Shown here: one piece after another, positions 41,498-52,815 of the stretch
Numbering within the stretch: position 1 is the stretch's first letter
How the letters are laid out: each line of letters opens with the position of its first letter
Assembly (NCBI RefSeq): GCF_000003815.2
Contig: NW_023365714.1
Span: forward strand, 183,858 to 247,857
Reading direction: 5' to 3'
DNA: 64,000 bases
Origin: Branchiostoma floridae
Lineage: Eukaryota; Chordata; Leptocardii; Amphioxiformes; Branchiostomatidae
Notes under the pieces: generated by a model
Databases searched by the model: none
Seen by the model: the letters and a program-made list of their open reading frames with translations, nothing else
What the model was told of the DNA's origin: nothing
Program-made: the position numbers and the translations under genes

Positions 41498-42086
41498 GGT
41501 CACCTTTGGATTAAGGTACACCTGTAAGTGTCCTTCCTTCTATTTTCTATACCAGAATACACCCGACGATCACAGCGTAGGTAGGGGGACAGACAGGATC
41601 AAGGGGAGGGGCACGCCTGGTGTGGGGTTGGCAGAGGTTAAGGCATTGGTACGTTCGTGGCACGTTCGTTTTGCTGTTTTGAGACTTTAGACAAGACCGA
41701 GCTTTGACAGCGATCTACGACTGACTGTTTTTGTCAAAAGACAGCTGCATGTAGTACAACAACACAACCACGTTTGCCTTAAGAATATTCGAATGCCATA
41801 TTGACGTTGTGGTTTAAGTGTTGTTTGTATTTCACGTGTTTTCCATCGTGATTTCAAAACTTGTACACGATTTCGTTTTTCTTCATGGTTCGTTTTGTCA
41901 AATCCATGTAGTTGAAAAAAATTGTGTGCAGCTAGCTGCTTGAGGGCAGAATAATGTTGACATACTGTATAAGCTGGTGTGTCATATCGGCTATATAGAT
42001 ACAGATACAGGTACTGACGACACACCCATGAACCTGGTTAAACTTCTTTCAGAGACAGTGATCAAGTGAACAAGTACAGCACGGCC

Positions 42087-45000
42087 ATGGAAGGCTCTAA
42101 CAATGAGGTTAGTAGAAATGTTTTGGGCCTCTCACTTATGTGAAGATTTCGTTACATACATTGGGTTTTCAGTGTGGGAAGGAAGGGACGTTTTTAGGGA
42201 AGAAACACAGACTGTTCCTGAATACTGGAACCCCAACATGAGAATACTAGACGTATTAGTGGTCAGGAAGGACGGGCCCAGCAGAACAGACTGGATGACG
42301 ACTGAGAACTCCTATATGTGAATACACAAAGTAGTGGGAAGTGAATATCGTCTGAGATTGAAGTTTTCCCCCGTTTGCAGCTTGATCTGTTGATCAAATC
42401 TTATGTGAAAGGGGGGGGGGGTTATTTATTTATTTATTTCTGTTTTCTTTAACCAGGGTATGCTCCGATCAGTGGCTGACACTGTTTTTCATGGAGGCCC
42501 TGGATACATATACAAATAACACATACATACAAAACAATATTTACATAATTACAAAAACAAAACCACTTATATCCTTTTCCGTTCCAAGTCGTTAAGGGGG
42601 ACACCAAGTCACTTCCAAGGTTCCCTGATACTTCAAGGTAAATGTGGCCATAGGGTAAGATAGAAACAAGAATGGATTTCTAAATACAATACAAATTCAA
42701 TTGCCTTATTACATCAGCGGGCAGGAGAATACAGACCCAAATGTATATACTATAGCTGAATTCTCTTGATATTACTCACGAGTACTTAATCTTTTTTTAA
42801 AATGATATTCCAGGGTATGGAGGCCAAACTGGAGGGTATAGTTGCTGAGGTGAAGAACATCAACTGTGAAGTGAAACGTATCAACAGATATTTAGAGAGG
42901 AGCAGCGGCCAGAAATGGTTCAGCAGGAGACCATTCGGAAAGGTGAATATGAACAAGTTCGGTTCCAAACGTGGCTGAGTTTATATTCCGTCATTCACCA
43001 CACTGCAACAGTGACACCTAGCTGCAGTCTGAAGTACAGCAGCAGTGACACCTAGCTGCAGTGTGAAGTACTGCAGAAGTGACACCTAGCTGCAGTGTGA
43101 AGTACTGCAGCAGTGACACTTACCTGCAGTGTGAAGTATCACCAGTCAGCATCGCCCCGAAGAAGGTAACAGAAAGTTACCGAAGCTTCGGCTGGTTATT
43201 ATGTTTCCACGAAGGAGAAACATGTTGTTTTCGCTGGTGTGTTCTTTTTCTTTCTTCTTCCCAGCAGAAAGGGTTTACGGAAAAGGCTAGGCTGTGCACC
43301 AGGTCTGTCTACCTGTGTTGTCTACCCTGGCTGGCTATCACGTTAGGCTACTCAGATACCCCCTTTCATAGCCTCAATTCATTTTTTTCTCGCACACACT
43401 ACATTGGGGCGAGCCTAATTGTATAGTATTGTATGTGAGTCAGTTGTGAGTAGCTTGACACAGGCCTAGAGGGAAAACATTCTGCATTTCTGAAAAAAAT
43501 GTTGCTTTTCTAGTTAACTCTTTGGTTGTCTACCAGGAACTTTGTGAACCTTTTCACCTAATTAACGTTAAATCTATATGTACAGATGTAAATATGCGCT
43601 ACTGTTCCTACCCCTCCACAGACCCGTGTGCTGATCAACACCACCCTGTTCTCCCTGAGGGATGTGGACACCGTCAAGCAGGAGTTCTCGGCAGAACTCT
43701 GGTTCGAGACATTCTACAAGGACTCGCATCTCACGGGACTGAAAGACAGGGATGTAAGGAAGATGGGTCAGTGACCCAGCCAAGTGAATTTGTTGGTTAT
43801 TTTTTAAAAAGAACAAGAAATGCACATTAAAAATAGAGCACGAAGTTAAAAATGATGTCCTGTTACACTCAACTTTATAGCATCTAGATTTTCAGTTCGC
43901 GCTATGTAACATGCGTTATGACTTATAGAAATTGAGTTATTTCTACACTAACGCAAATGGTTGCTGTAAAAATAAGTCAATATCGCCTCCTGTACCAGTA
44001 AAGCATGTTATATTTCAGGAGGTGGACTGGGACAATCAGTGGGACCCATGGATTGAGTTGAGGAACACAGTGACCATTGAGAAGGACGTGACGCGACAGA
44101 GCCTGATCCCGGTGGTGGGAAGGGAGGTGCCCATCGTGCACGCCTTCAGGATGGTACGGGCAACCTTCAAGGCGGACATGGACCTCGCCGACTTCCCTTT
44201 CGACCACCAGGTATAGTAAATGATATACTATAACGCACAACTCTGTCGATTATGGAAATTGGTGGCCGTCTGGTGATCAACTGATACGACAAAAGCTCGT
44301 TGACTGTTTAAAGGTCTGCGGCGAACGGGCGAGAGTAGTCGGGATTCTCTCCGCGACTTCCGACCTCTTCAAAAGCACTATGTTTCTGAACACTGGGCTA
44401 AGCACGCTAACGTTACATTTCCATGATTTCCATCCTTACTGTTCTAAATGATTGTTCCAGAAACTGACTATCAAACTGATGTCAGGCTGGTCAACTAAGA
44501 GGGTGGAGCTGAGAAAGAACCTGGGGTGCATCGACAACATTACTGGTGACGACTTTACAGGTAACAATCGGTGATGATTTTGTGCATAACATAAATATGT
44601 TAGGTATCACAGTAACACAAACCCCGCTACCATTTGGATCATATTCCATGAATACGTGGGCCCATCTCGGACATGCTGTAAGGGATTGCATTCGTTATTT
44701 TGGATGCCATGGTGACGTAAATCTGGCGGCCTCGTGTAGTAGGCTGAGCTTCAGACGTAAGCCTGAAGCATCTAACCTCTGCACGTAAAAGAACAGCTTA
44801 CCGAAAGAGTAGGTTGTGATGACCCGGTGTGCTTGGTTACAAACGCGTGTCGTGGCGAGGCCGCCGTGCAGTTGTACTAATAGCCATGAATTTCTACCTG
44901 AGGTCCCTATCTGGGGATGTTGTCGCGTGTCATTTGATTTTGCGTCCAATCCGAGAGGGTGCTTCTAACCGAAGTTAGGTAGTCATTTTCAGCTGAGCCG

Positions 45001-48000
45001 CAAGGATGAATAGGCGATAAGTGCCTTTCACAACATTCATTTGGGGCATGCTAGGGATTCTGTATCTGTATCTATATATGTACTATACAGCCGGTATAAC
45101 CTCCCTTCGGCGTAACACATTAGTTGACACACCGATTTGAACACAGAACCTTTGCGCGTCAACGGGCAAACTTCGGACCACCTGACCGCCTGTTCAACAA
45201 GGACATTATACACATAATGTCCTTGGTTCAACTGACAAAACTTACCTGCAATTGAAGTTATTCACGAAAGAGGTACAGACCAATACACGCGGTGGAAATG
45301 TTATCTGATGCTTTCTTATACATAATTATAATTATAAGAATGATGACTACCTTAACTAAACAACCCCGTTCAACAGATGGCGAACAGTGGGAGCTGAGTG
45401 AATATCTGGAGTGCAAACATGACGTCAAAGATATCAAGCAGCAGTCCAAAACCTCCGGCGAGTACCCATTATACACCATCACTGCGCATGTGCAAAGGAA
45501 GACGGGTTTCTACATGTGGAACATCGTGCTGATATTGGTAAGTGTAATAAGCCATTTCATGGATCCAACTGCGCATGCGCAGGTCAAAGGTGAAGGCCCT
45601 AATTTGTAAATTAATTTATGCATGTCCGTCGGTTTCCATAACTATGCCTAGACGTGTTTTGTTTGCTACTCAGGCAGCTTTACCTTTGACCTGCGCAATT
45701 GGATCATTGGGGCTTGTGCGTTTGACTCATGTTTAAGGGTCGAGGGACATCCAACCATCCAGCCAACCACCCTCTCATACTAGGTTCCGCACTTGTATGA
45801 ATCAAGCTGGTAACTTTGCCTTTTTTTTTATTCAACATAAAAGCAGACAGGACAAAGTGACACTGCACTCAAGTTAAAAAAACTTATTTTAACAGTGCCA
45901 CTTAACATACATTTGAATACATGAATACAGATATAACAACATTAGAAACAATAATTGAACAAACTAATCGACTAACATCGTGTGTGCCCCAAAACACCCC
46001 TACCCACCCCATGTACAAAGTAACAATTCAATGATGTATAAATGCAGTAAATTCTACACATGAAATATAACAGTAGGACTAAAAACGCTGAGTAAGATCA
46101 ATGAACTTTGCCTTTAACACAAGAGGGGGAGTATTCGATCGACTGACGTGACAGCGTCATCATCCGGCCCTAATAGAATAGGTTGTGGGGCTAGTGGAGT
46201 TGTATGTCTGTATGGCTTAGGCGGTGATGCCTGACATATCTGATTACAGGCCATCATCACGGCCCTCTCGTCCGTCTCCTCGTTCTCCATCCCGCTAGAA
46301 CAGCACAGCGACCGCCTCGTCATCACTTTCACCCTCCTGCTCACCACCGTGGCCTTCAAGCTGGTGGTGTCCCACTACCTACCCACCGTCCCCTACCTGA
46401 CTTTGCTGGTAAGTAGGAAAGTATAGCTCTCTTTAGTAGGAACTTGTGATAGTCCAGGTAGCCACTGCTTATTCGCCTTTCGGAGCTAGGTGCAGCCTAG
46501 GGAGTACTGAAAGCAGTTTGGCACTAGATGTGGAACACCAGTGCTGATAGGACTTCAGCACAGGAAAATGAACGCTACTACACTGTTATTTGGACAAGGT
46601 TCAGCACTGGAATTTCATTCTGAGGGAGATTCAGATCAGGAACAAAGCCGGTCGGTACTAGATTGTGTTGGAATTTCTTCAGCTCTGACCTTTGAATCAG
46701 CAAACCAACGCCATAGTACGAAAATGAACTTGAAAATAGACTCGATCGGGAAAATCTGTACGTTGGCACACGGTTTCAATTAGAAAGTAAAGTCAAGTTT
46801 TGGATTTCTCCTAGACCTTTGTTTTCAACTTTGCCTCTTTCTATATTTTTCTATTTTAGGACAGGTATGTACTGGCGTGCATCATCTTCCAGTCATTCGT
46901 GGCTGTGGAGAACATTTCGGCCTCGATCAGCAGCTACGTTGACAAGTACAGCGCCTGGCTGATTGACAAGATCTTTTTGGGCATATTTATGTTCGCGCTT
47001 CTCTGTGTACACCTGTACTTTAGGAAGGAAGTTTTGGGGACGGTACGTACACAGATAAAATTGTGAAATTGTGTAGAAAAATCTATGAAATGGGGCATTT
47101 GCTTAGCGCCTCTAGTATTTTGCAATATGATAATTTCCATCGATCTGAAACTATTAATGCGGGGCTGTGTGGGGTGGGTGAGAATCTAGTTGTAATATAA
47201 AATGACATTTACATTTACCTGTAAACTTCCTTTACTCTATGTACTAGATGAACAAGACCAAAGGAAAGATGCAAAGGATAGAAGAGGAGTTCAAGGTAAA
47301 GCTTTGTACTTCGTAACAGCAACGAAACACGTTTATAAAGTCTGAGACGTCAAAATTATTTGCTGTGTTTGTGTGGACATGTATCTGAAATACACCATAG
47401 CTTTATTTCAGCTTTGTTTAGTTTCAAGATTATGTTTCAGTAGTATTTATGCTAATAGTAGACGTACATAATTGTATGTTTATAATGAATTGTATGCTTA
47501 TAATTTAGAATGAGACAAAGGAATAAAACAGAGTTTTTAAATAGTGTCTGCTGCCTTGAAATACATGTACTTGTGTTAGGAATAATGTTATACTGAAAAT
47601 GTAAAAAGGACATTATACAATAGTATTTCTTTAGAAACACTTAAACCTCATGTCTCAAACTGAAGAGACAATATTTCTTGTTTCTTACGTACGTGACCAA
47701 CAGCGTGTCAAGAGACGAACTGACGAAGCCTACGAGAGGCGTGACAAGACACAACAAGGAAGCACTGACACCAACCTGATCATCACGGGATTTACTTATA
47801 AAGAGGTCCAGCAGGTAACATTAGTTCCTTTTTGAAAGGAAACAAAAACATTCAATTCATCACTTGTTTTCCTTCTTCTTTTCCCAGCATTTTCATCTTG
47901 TGTAAATGTAATTCTGTCTTTTCAAATGTGATTTTATTTCGCAATGACCAACTTCCGTGGTTGAACAGTGCAGTATATGCTTTTATCTATAGTCACACAA

Positions 48001-48164
48001 TTAAGCTTTTTGTCAAGCAATGCTCACCCCAAGTGTCCTGAAAGTAGTTGTTTTTCCTTTTCTTTCCCACCAAGTTTGAGTCCTGGAGACCTGAAGATGA
48101 AACAAATCCTTTGATATTTGATGTGGACGACGGCAACCCAACCGAGATGGAGACTCTGATATAG
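42087..48164 (+). CDS. Pentameric ligand-gated ion channel subunit lacking the Cys-loop cysteines
   Basis: Spliced model, all joints in phase: 42087-42107, 42814-42942, 43622-43753, 44019-44210, 44461-44560, 45377-45537, 46250-46408, 46860-47042, 47248-47295, 47704-47814, 48075-48164 (about 441 residues). Order: MEGSNNE; a heptad-like segment (EAKLEGIVAEVKNINCEV); the ligand-binding beta-sandwich with FSLRDVDTVKQEFSAELWF, WDNQWDPWIELRN and DLADFPFDHQ; M1 (WNIVLILAIITALSSV); M2 (DRLVITFTLLLTTVAF, with Leu 9'); M3 (YVLACIIFQSFVAVENI); a loop of about ten residues; M4 (IFLGIFMFALLCVHLYF); and about 85 charged residues. The two Cys-loop cysteines are Ala and Leu (KADMDL and DHQKL). Asp at -1' suggests cation selectivity; the ligand is unknown. 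The first exon stays open back to its acceptor, so more N-terminal coding sequence is possible. Confidence 0.87.
42108..42813 (+). other. Intron 1 of the channel gene with retroelement-like 3' end
   Basis: Holds a poly-G run (about 42410-42420) and a (TTTA)n stretch next to TTTAACCAGGGTATGCTCCG and GGAGGCCCTGG. This looks like the reversed 3' end of a non-LTR element or SINE. Donor GTTAGT, acceptor TTCCAG. Confidence 0.5.
43011..43140. repeat. 34-bp minisatellite, four copies
   Basis: GTGACACCTAGCTGCAGT units start at 43011, 43045, 43079 and 43113, exactly 34 bp apart, within intron 2 of the channel gene. Confidence 0.9.
45538..46249 (+). other. Intron 6 of the channel gene
   Basis: Non-coding; from about 45.82 to 46.08 kb there is an AT-rich stretch starting with a T run, which may be an inserted 3' end of a retroelement. 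No coding sequence on either strand. Confidence 0.4.
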
Positions 48165-49387
48165 GCAAGGGCGTGTACGGCCCCTGCGACTGAGTGAGCT
48201 CCACTATAATGATGCCTACACTTCCTACCTTCTCCAAGAGGGTTATGATTTCGGCACAGAGTGTGTTCACGCAACTATATCATAAACAGACCAGCAGCAC
48301 TAGTTTTTACCAAAGGGGGAAGTTCAGTCCCTTTATTTTATTTTCAATCACGACTTCGGCAAATCATTCCGATAAATGACTAAGTCGATTATAATTCATT
48401 TCCCGTATTTCCGTACACTTATGCAACACAAACCGTCCGATATGACGAACTTGAGCTGGAGAAGCAACAATTCAATCTGTATTCAGGGTCCTGACGCATA
48501 CCTATCATCCTATAACTGTGCACGTATCGCTGTACGTATGCGTCTTTGTGTACCCACGTTTACTTTCTATAGGTTCCATAATGTTGTTGTGTCTATTCAG
48601 ACATATACTAGTGAGTGGGCATGACTTTAAAAAGTAACAATCTCGAAACTGGCTTCTTGAACACAATGGAATGAATCCTGATGTTAAGTGCCTATAGACA
48701 AACAAAACCTTTATGATCATCAAATGATGATTGCAAAGAGCAGCCAAGTTTTAAATTCCATCTATTTTTTTAAAATCAATCACGAGAAAAAGAACTAAGA
48801 TAAACAGACCAGTATCTGTTACTAAGGTTACAGCTCAGTTTAAAAATATAGCGCCACAGTTACGGCCAATTGGTAGAATTTACTTTCGTTATGTTCAATC
48901 ATTAGCATGGAAAAAGCTGAATTCTTTTATTACTGACAGATAGCAATGAATTCGTCTGCATGGAAACACGTGTATGTCGTGTATCATTTTAAGTAGTTCA
49001 TGGTACCTGTTTCTCGTGATTGCGCAGGTCCTTTCGGTGGCGATTTGTTTTTATTGCCTACCCGGTATTTAGAGCGCACCTTATGGCTTGACATACCAAA
49101 TTTGTACTGAAGTGTACAAGCTGTATATCCGGACAGATTTAATTGATCCACTCAAACCGGGAAGTGTCCCTATGTTTTTTGATAAGAGTGATGGGTTCTT
49201 TAGCGTGCTCAAGGCGTGGCTCTGCTCGTACACTGGACCTCGTTTAACGCCCTATCCAAGGGACAGCTCTAACCGAATCTAGGTACTCATTTACACCTGA
49301 GTAAAGTGATGCCACTTATTGTTTGTGAGTTCTTATCAAAACCATGTTCCCTTATCTGGTCCTTGTGACATTAGCAGTGGTACTGTG
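48165..49387. other. Intergenic between convergent genes
   Basis: Holds the 3' end of the channel transcript (plus) and of LRR-9 (minus). AT-rich; no conserved coding frame. No clear family element seen. Confidence 0.5.
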
Positions 49388-52214
49388 TTACTGAAGACTG
49401 AACATAGCGCTGTTTTCCGGTACAGATTCGGCACTCTTCCTTCTGTAGAAACACCAGATGGAGAGGAACACAGCGGAGGCGAGAAGAGCCCCGACCAACA
49501 CACCTGGCAGGAACCCCGTCAGGAACACCTGTAGACGTTTATTTAAGATTAAGAATTTCTTGTATCATTTGTCTATCTACCGGAAATTCCAATTCAGTAC
49601 CATAGATATTATCAATACAATAATCCATACAAGCATAATGGACAGACGAACAGGCACACACGGAAACACACACACGGACACCGCTACCAAAAGCATAAAG
49701 GCAAAGAAAAAGGTAAATATATTAGTCGCTGGAAAAATAAAATTGGCCAAATAGACAAATATCACACCAGAGGAGTTAGACGGCTGAGGATGTCACAAAC
49801 TGTACTCCTCTGGTGTGTGATATCTGTCTATTTGGCCACTTTTTACTATTTATGAGTCCAGCCAGTGACCCGTGGAGCTTGGTACGGAGACTATCAATGG
49901 ATATATACCTGTACGGGGAAGACGCAGTGAGAAGCCCCGGTGCCCACCGTCCTTCCCGGCTGCGCCTGCGAGGTGCCGGATGTACGCACACCTGTTGGAG
50001 AAGGTGCCGGTGTCCGTGTTGTCGTGCTCAACGGTTCCGGATGGACAGTTACAACAGACGCTGTTGATGTTGTCGTCGTTACACAGACGAGATCTTCAGG
50101 ACTAACGTCCTGTAGTAAACCCTTTCCCTGCAGAGAGATATAGAATGGTCGATTCAGTAAATACCGTGTAGGCAAAGCGAAAGAAGTCTACAACTCGAGT
50201 GGGCTTACAGATGTGTCTTATGTGTCAGAGACTGTCATTGTCGACTTGGACAGTTAGTTGTATTAGTTAAGTAGTGAGTGTTTCGACGCTGTAAGTCTCT
50301 TTCTCTATCTCTAGATCTCTCTCTCTCTGTCTCTCTCTCTGTCTCTCTCTCTGTCTCTCTCTCTGTCTCTCTCTCTGTCTCTCTCTGAAGTGTGTTCTGA
50401 CAGTACAAACGTGAATAACGCTTGACACATGATACACATACAGATTGAAACCTAATACGTGTATATCGCACCTGTAGATTAGCAGGCCCCGCACAGGTGA
50501 TGCTGTACTCAACCGTGTAGAATCCCGTCATTCTCTGCTTAAAGGGAAGCATCCTGCAGTCACACTGCCAGGGGTTCCGCTCCACGTTAACGAACGTCAG
50601 GGAAGCCAACGTCAGGACGTCATACGCCGCAAAGGGAAGGGTCGTCATTCGGTTGTACTGCAGATGGAGCCTGTCCAGCGTGGAGATGTTCAGAGCTGCC
50701 AGTTCTTCAAAGGGAAAGGCACCGATCTGGTTGCTCTGGAAATCCAGCTCTTGGACAACGGACATGTTCAGCCCGAACATTGCACCTGGATGGATGGATG
50801 GATGGATGGATGGATGGATGGATGGATGAATGATTGATTGGATGAATGCATGATCCAATGAAAAAACTGATTGAATGTATGAATGAACGATTGAATGAAC
50901 GAAACATTGAGTGAGTCCATGATCGGATGCAAGAATGAACGATTTTATGAACGAACGAATGAATGAATGCATGAGTGAATGAATGAATGAATGTATGAAT
51001 GAATGATCGAATGAATCAATGAATGAGACTGAATGAATGAACGATTGAATGAACGATTAAATGAATGAATGAATGATCTGTAAACATAGCAACCTAAAGC
51101 TAGGCTGAATTGTGTAACCTGTGGGTTGATTGTGCCATACCTGGAACCGTGGTGACCCTATTTTGGGCAACCTTCAGCGTATTGAGCTGCGGAGTGTTGT
51201 TGAACGTTCCCGGCTCGATGTCCCGGATGCTGTTCTGATCGAGATCTAGGAACTCCAGAACATGTAAGCCATAGAACATGTCTGCCCGGATGCTGGTGAG
51301 CCTGTTATCGGCCAGGTGCAGCGCCGTTAGGCTGCTCAGGTTGTGGAACGCGCCGCTGTTGATGGTGGAGATGTGGTTGGACTCGAGGTTTAGACTTTTC
51401 ACCCTGGGGTACCTGGAATCAACATTCGACAAAAAAATGTATTCAAACTTTATTAGAAGCCTTGTCCTGCTGGGTCCGTATGTATACACGGGATGCACAT
51501 AAATGACGCATGTATGTGGGTCCAGTATCTGTATGGGTAGGGGGTATTTCTCACCTAAATGAGGCATACTACAGCTTCCATTGTCTATAGGACTACCTAA
51601 ACCTTCTATCTGTTCGTCTTATGTTGCACTGTTAAAATAAGTTACTAAAACTTGAGTGCATTGCCACATTGCCCTTGTCTGTCTGAAAGCAACAAATGAA
51701 CATAAAAAATACACCGTTTTAAAAACAACGGATGTAACGCTAGTTCACCTTTATTGCGGGGTAACCTTTATCCGTTGTATTTAACACCAGGGTATTTCGG
51801 GATTTCCAGTCGACTGACGGTGGTCTCAAACTGCATTATATTGAAAAAAAAAGTAATTTGAAGCCAAAGTCCATCTACGTGATATCCCTAAATATCCTAT
51901 TTTTAGGTACAACGGATATAGATTCCCCGCGAATAAAGGTGAACTAGCGTTAGGTGGATAAAGGTGAACTTGCTTTACCTGGAGAAATCAGTCCAGTCTA
52001 AGGTTGTGATGGCGTTTCGCGACAGGTCCAGTCTAGTGACGTCAGCCGGCAGGAACTGTGGGACAGTGCTGAAGCCCAGCCCGTCACAGGGGCAGAACAT
52101 GTCAAAGCTGAACTGAGACTCGTAGCTGCATCTGTCTGCACAGCCTGCAATTGGGCCGGGTTCCGCAAGGAGAAGCAGTACCAGAACAAACAGCTTCTTC
52201 ATCTGGGGGGCCAT
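49388..52214 (-). CDS. LRR-9: intron-containing LRR transmembrane receptor
   Basis: Spliced minus-strand model: 52214-51979, 51412-51141, 50785-50472, 50127-49909, 49528-49388; every joint has GT/AG and keeps the frame (about 393 residues). Signal peptide MKKLFVLVLLLLAEPGP, LRRNT (GCADRCSYESQF to CDGLGFSTVPQFLP), seven LRRs, LRRCT (NPWQCDCRMLPFKQRM; GKGLLQDVSPEDLVCV), a Thr/Ser/Pro stalk of about 55 residues, a helix (GVLVGALLASAVFLSIWC) and a tail of about 20 residues (FYRRKSAESVPENSAMFS). LRR sequences match the cluster family, but introns interrupt the LRR array twice and also separate the LRRCT halves and the helix. An acceptor (GTTTTTGCAG|GCACC-ATGG) lies just before the start, as in the cluster genes. 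It may be the ancestral gene form, or have gained introns. Confidence 0.87.
49745..49837. repeat. Intronic hairpin in LRR-9
   Basis: GGCCAAATAGACAAATATCA plus CACCAGAGGAGT is repeated in inverted orientation at 49804-49837 (one mismatch and a 2-base bulge), with a 27-base loop. Located in intron 4. A miniature transposon is most likely; the size would also suit a small-RNA precursor. Confidence 0.8.
50315..50390. repeat. TCTCTCTCTCTG microsatellite
   Basis: Pure CT-rich simple repeat in intron 3 of LRR-9. It accounts for an Arg/Glu/Thr-rich open frame on the minus strand. Confidence 0.95.
50788..51090. repeat. GGAT/GAAT tetranucleotide tract
   Basis: About ten GGAT units followed by some 250 bp of degenerate GAAT/GATT units, filling intron 2 of LRR-9 right up to the acceptor of exon 3 (about four bases from the repeat). 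Confidence 0.92.
51734..51957. mobile_element. MITE with CACCTTTATT termini in intron 1 of LRR-9
   Basis: Starts TAACGCTAGTTCACCTTTAT and ends with the complement ATAAAGGTGAACTAGCGTTA; inner GCGGGG/CCCCGC also pair. Relatives with GGATAAAGGTGAACT ends occur at 54199-54221 and 53107-53140. Non-coding. Confidence 0.85.
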
Positions 52215-52283
52215 GGTGCCTGCAAAAACGAAAGAAGACTGCAACAAAAGTGTATTCGGACCTTTTTTCCGTTTATTTACTGT

Positions 52284-52345
52284 CCGTATGTCTAGCTACT
52301 CAGGCTGCAGTTGGTCCGGATTCCGCAAGGAGGAGCAGTACCAGA
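52284..52345 (-). pseudogene. Duplicated signal-peptide fragment of LRR-9
   Basis: Minus-strand reading LAVLVLLLLAESGPTAA resembles the LRR-9 signal peptide, but a stop (TGA) follows where the first LRRNT cysteine should be. It lies 80-130 bases upstream of the real start. A relic of a local duplication. Confidence 0.7.
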
Positions 52346-52706
52346 ACAGCCAGCCTATTGAGTGTTCACCTGGGGAGGGGGGGCAAGTTGTCTGTACATA
52401 GGAGAGTACATACATTCCTACAAGCAACATTACCTGCTGAAAACCGGCCCGCTGTGGTCGTTAGAGGAAAACTCACGTAAGATCGACAAAAAATAGAGGG
52501 GTGGGCTCTACAAACGCACCTGGAACTTCTCAAGACTCCAAAGGTGTTCCTTAACAAGTCTCGAGTTGTCTTAGCTAGCTCCCAGCCACACTGTGACACT
52601 GTAGCGACAAATCGTATAAGCGGGTGCGACGCTGATAGGGAAGACACTTGCAGACGGTCCGGACCTGGATCTTCATGAGAATCGGGACGTGACGCTAAAG
52701 AGTCTC

Positions 52707-52815
52707 CAGCTGTTTAGTTGCACCTGCTTTGAGACACAACACCTGACTACGCACGGCACACCTGAACTGCGGTTGCGTCACGGTGGTGACCTTTGTACAG
52801 GTGTTGTTTACCTGC
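52707..52815 (-). promoter_or_regulatory. Shared promoter/first-exon cassette, copy C
   Basis: Minus-strand reading: GCAGGTAAACAACACCTGTA, CAAAGGTCACCACCGTGACG, GTGCCGTGCGTAGTCAGG, TGTCTCAAAGCAG|GTGCAA. It aligns along its length with copies A and B on the plus strand. The inner TGCGTAGT word resembles the TGCGTAGTTACAG word of the cluster exon 1. Confidence 0.6.

Larger units (their letters stand above)
40583..42052 (+). other. Upstream region of the channel gene
   Basis: No gene. Between 41.1 and 41.55 kb there are about fifteen CAGGTA/CAGGTG words on either strand and two copies of the cassette shared with LRR-9. These are potential E-box sites or splice donors. The rest (41.55-42.05 kb) shows nothing recognisable. 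Confidence 0.45.
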
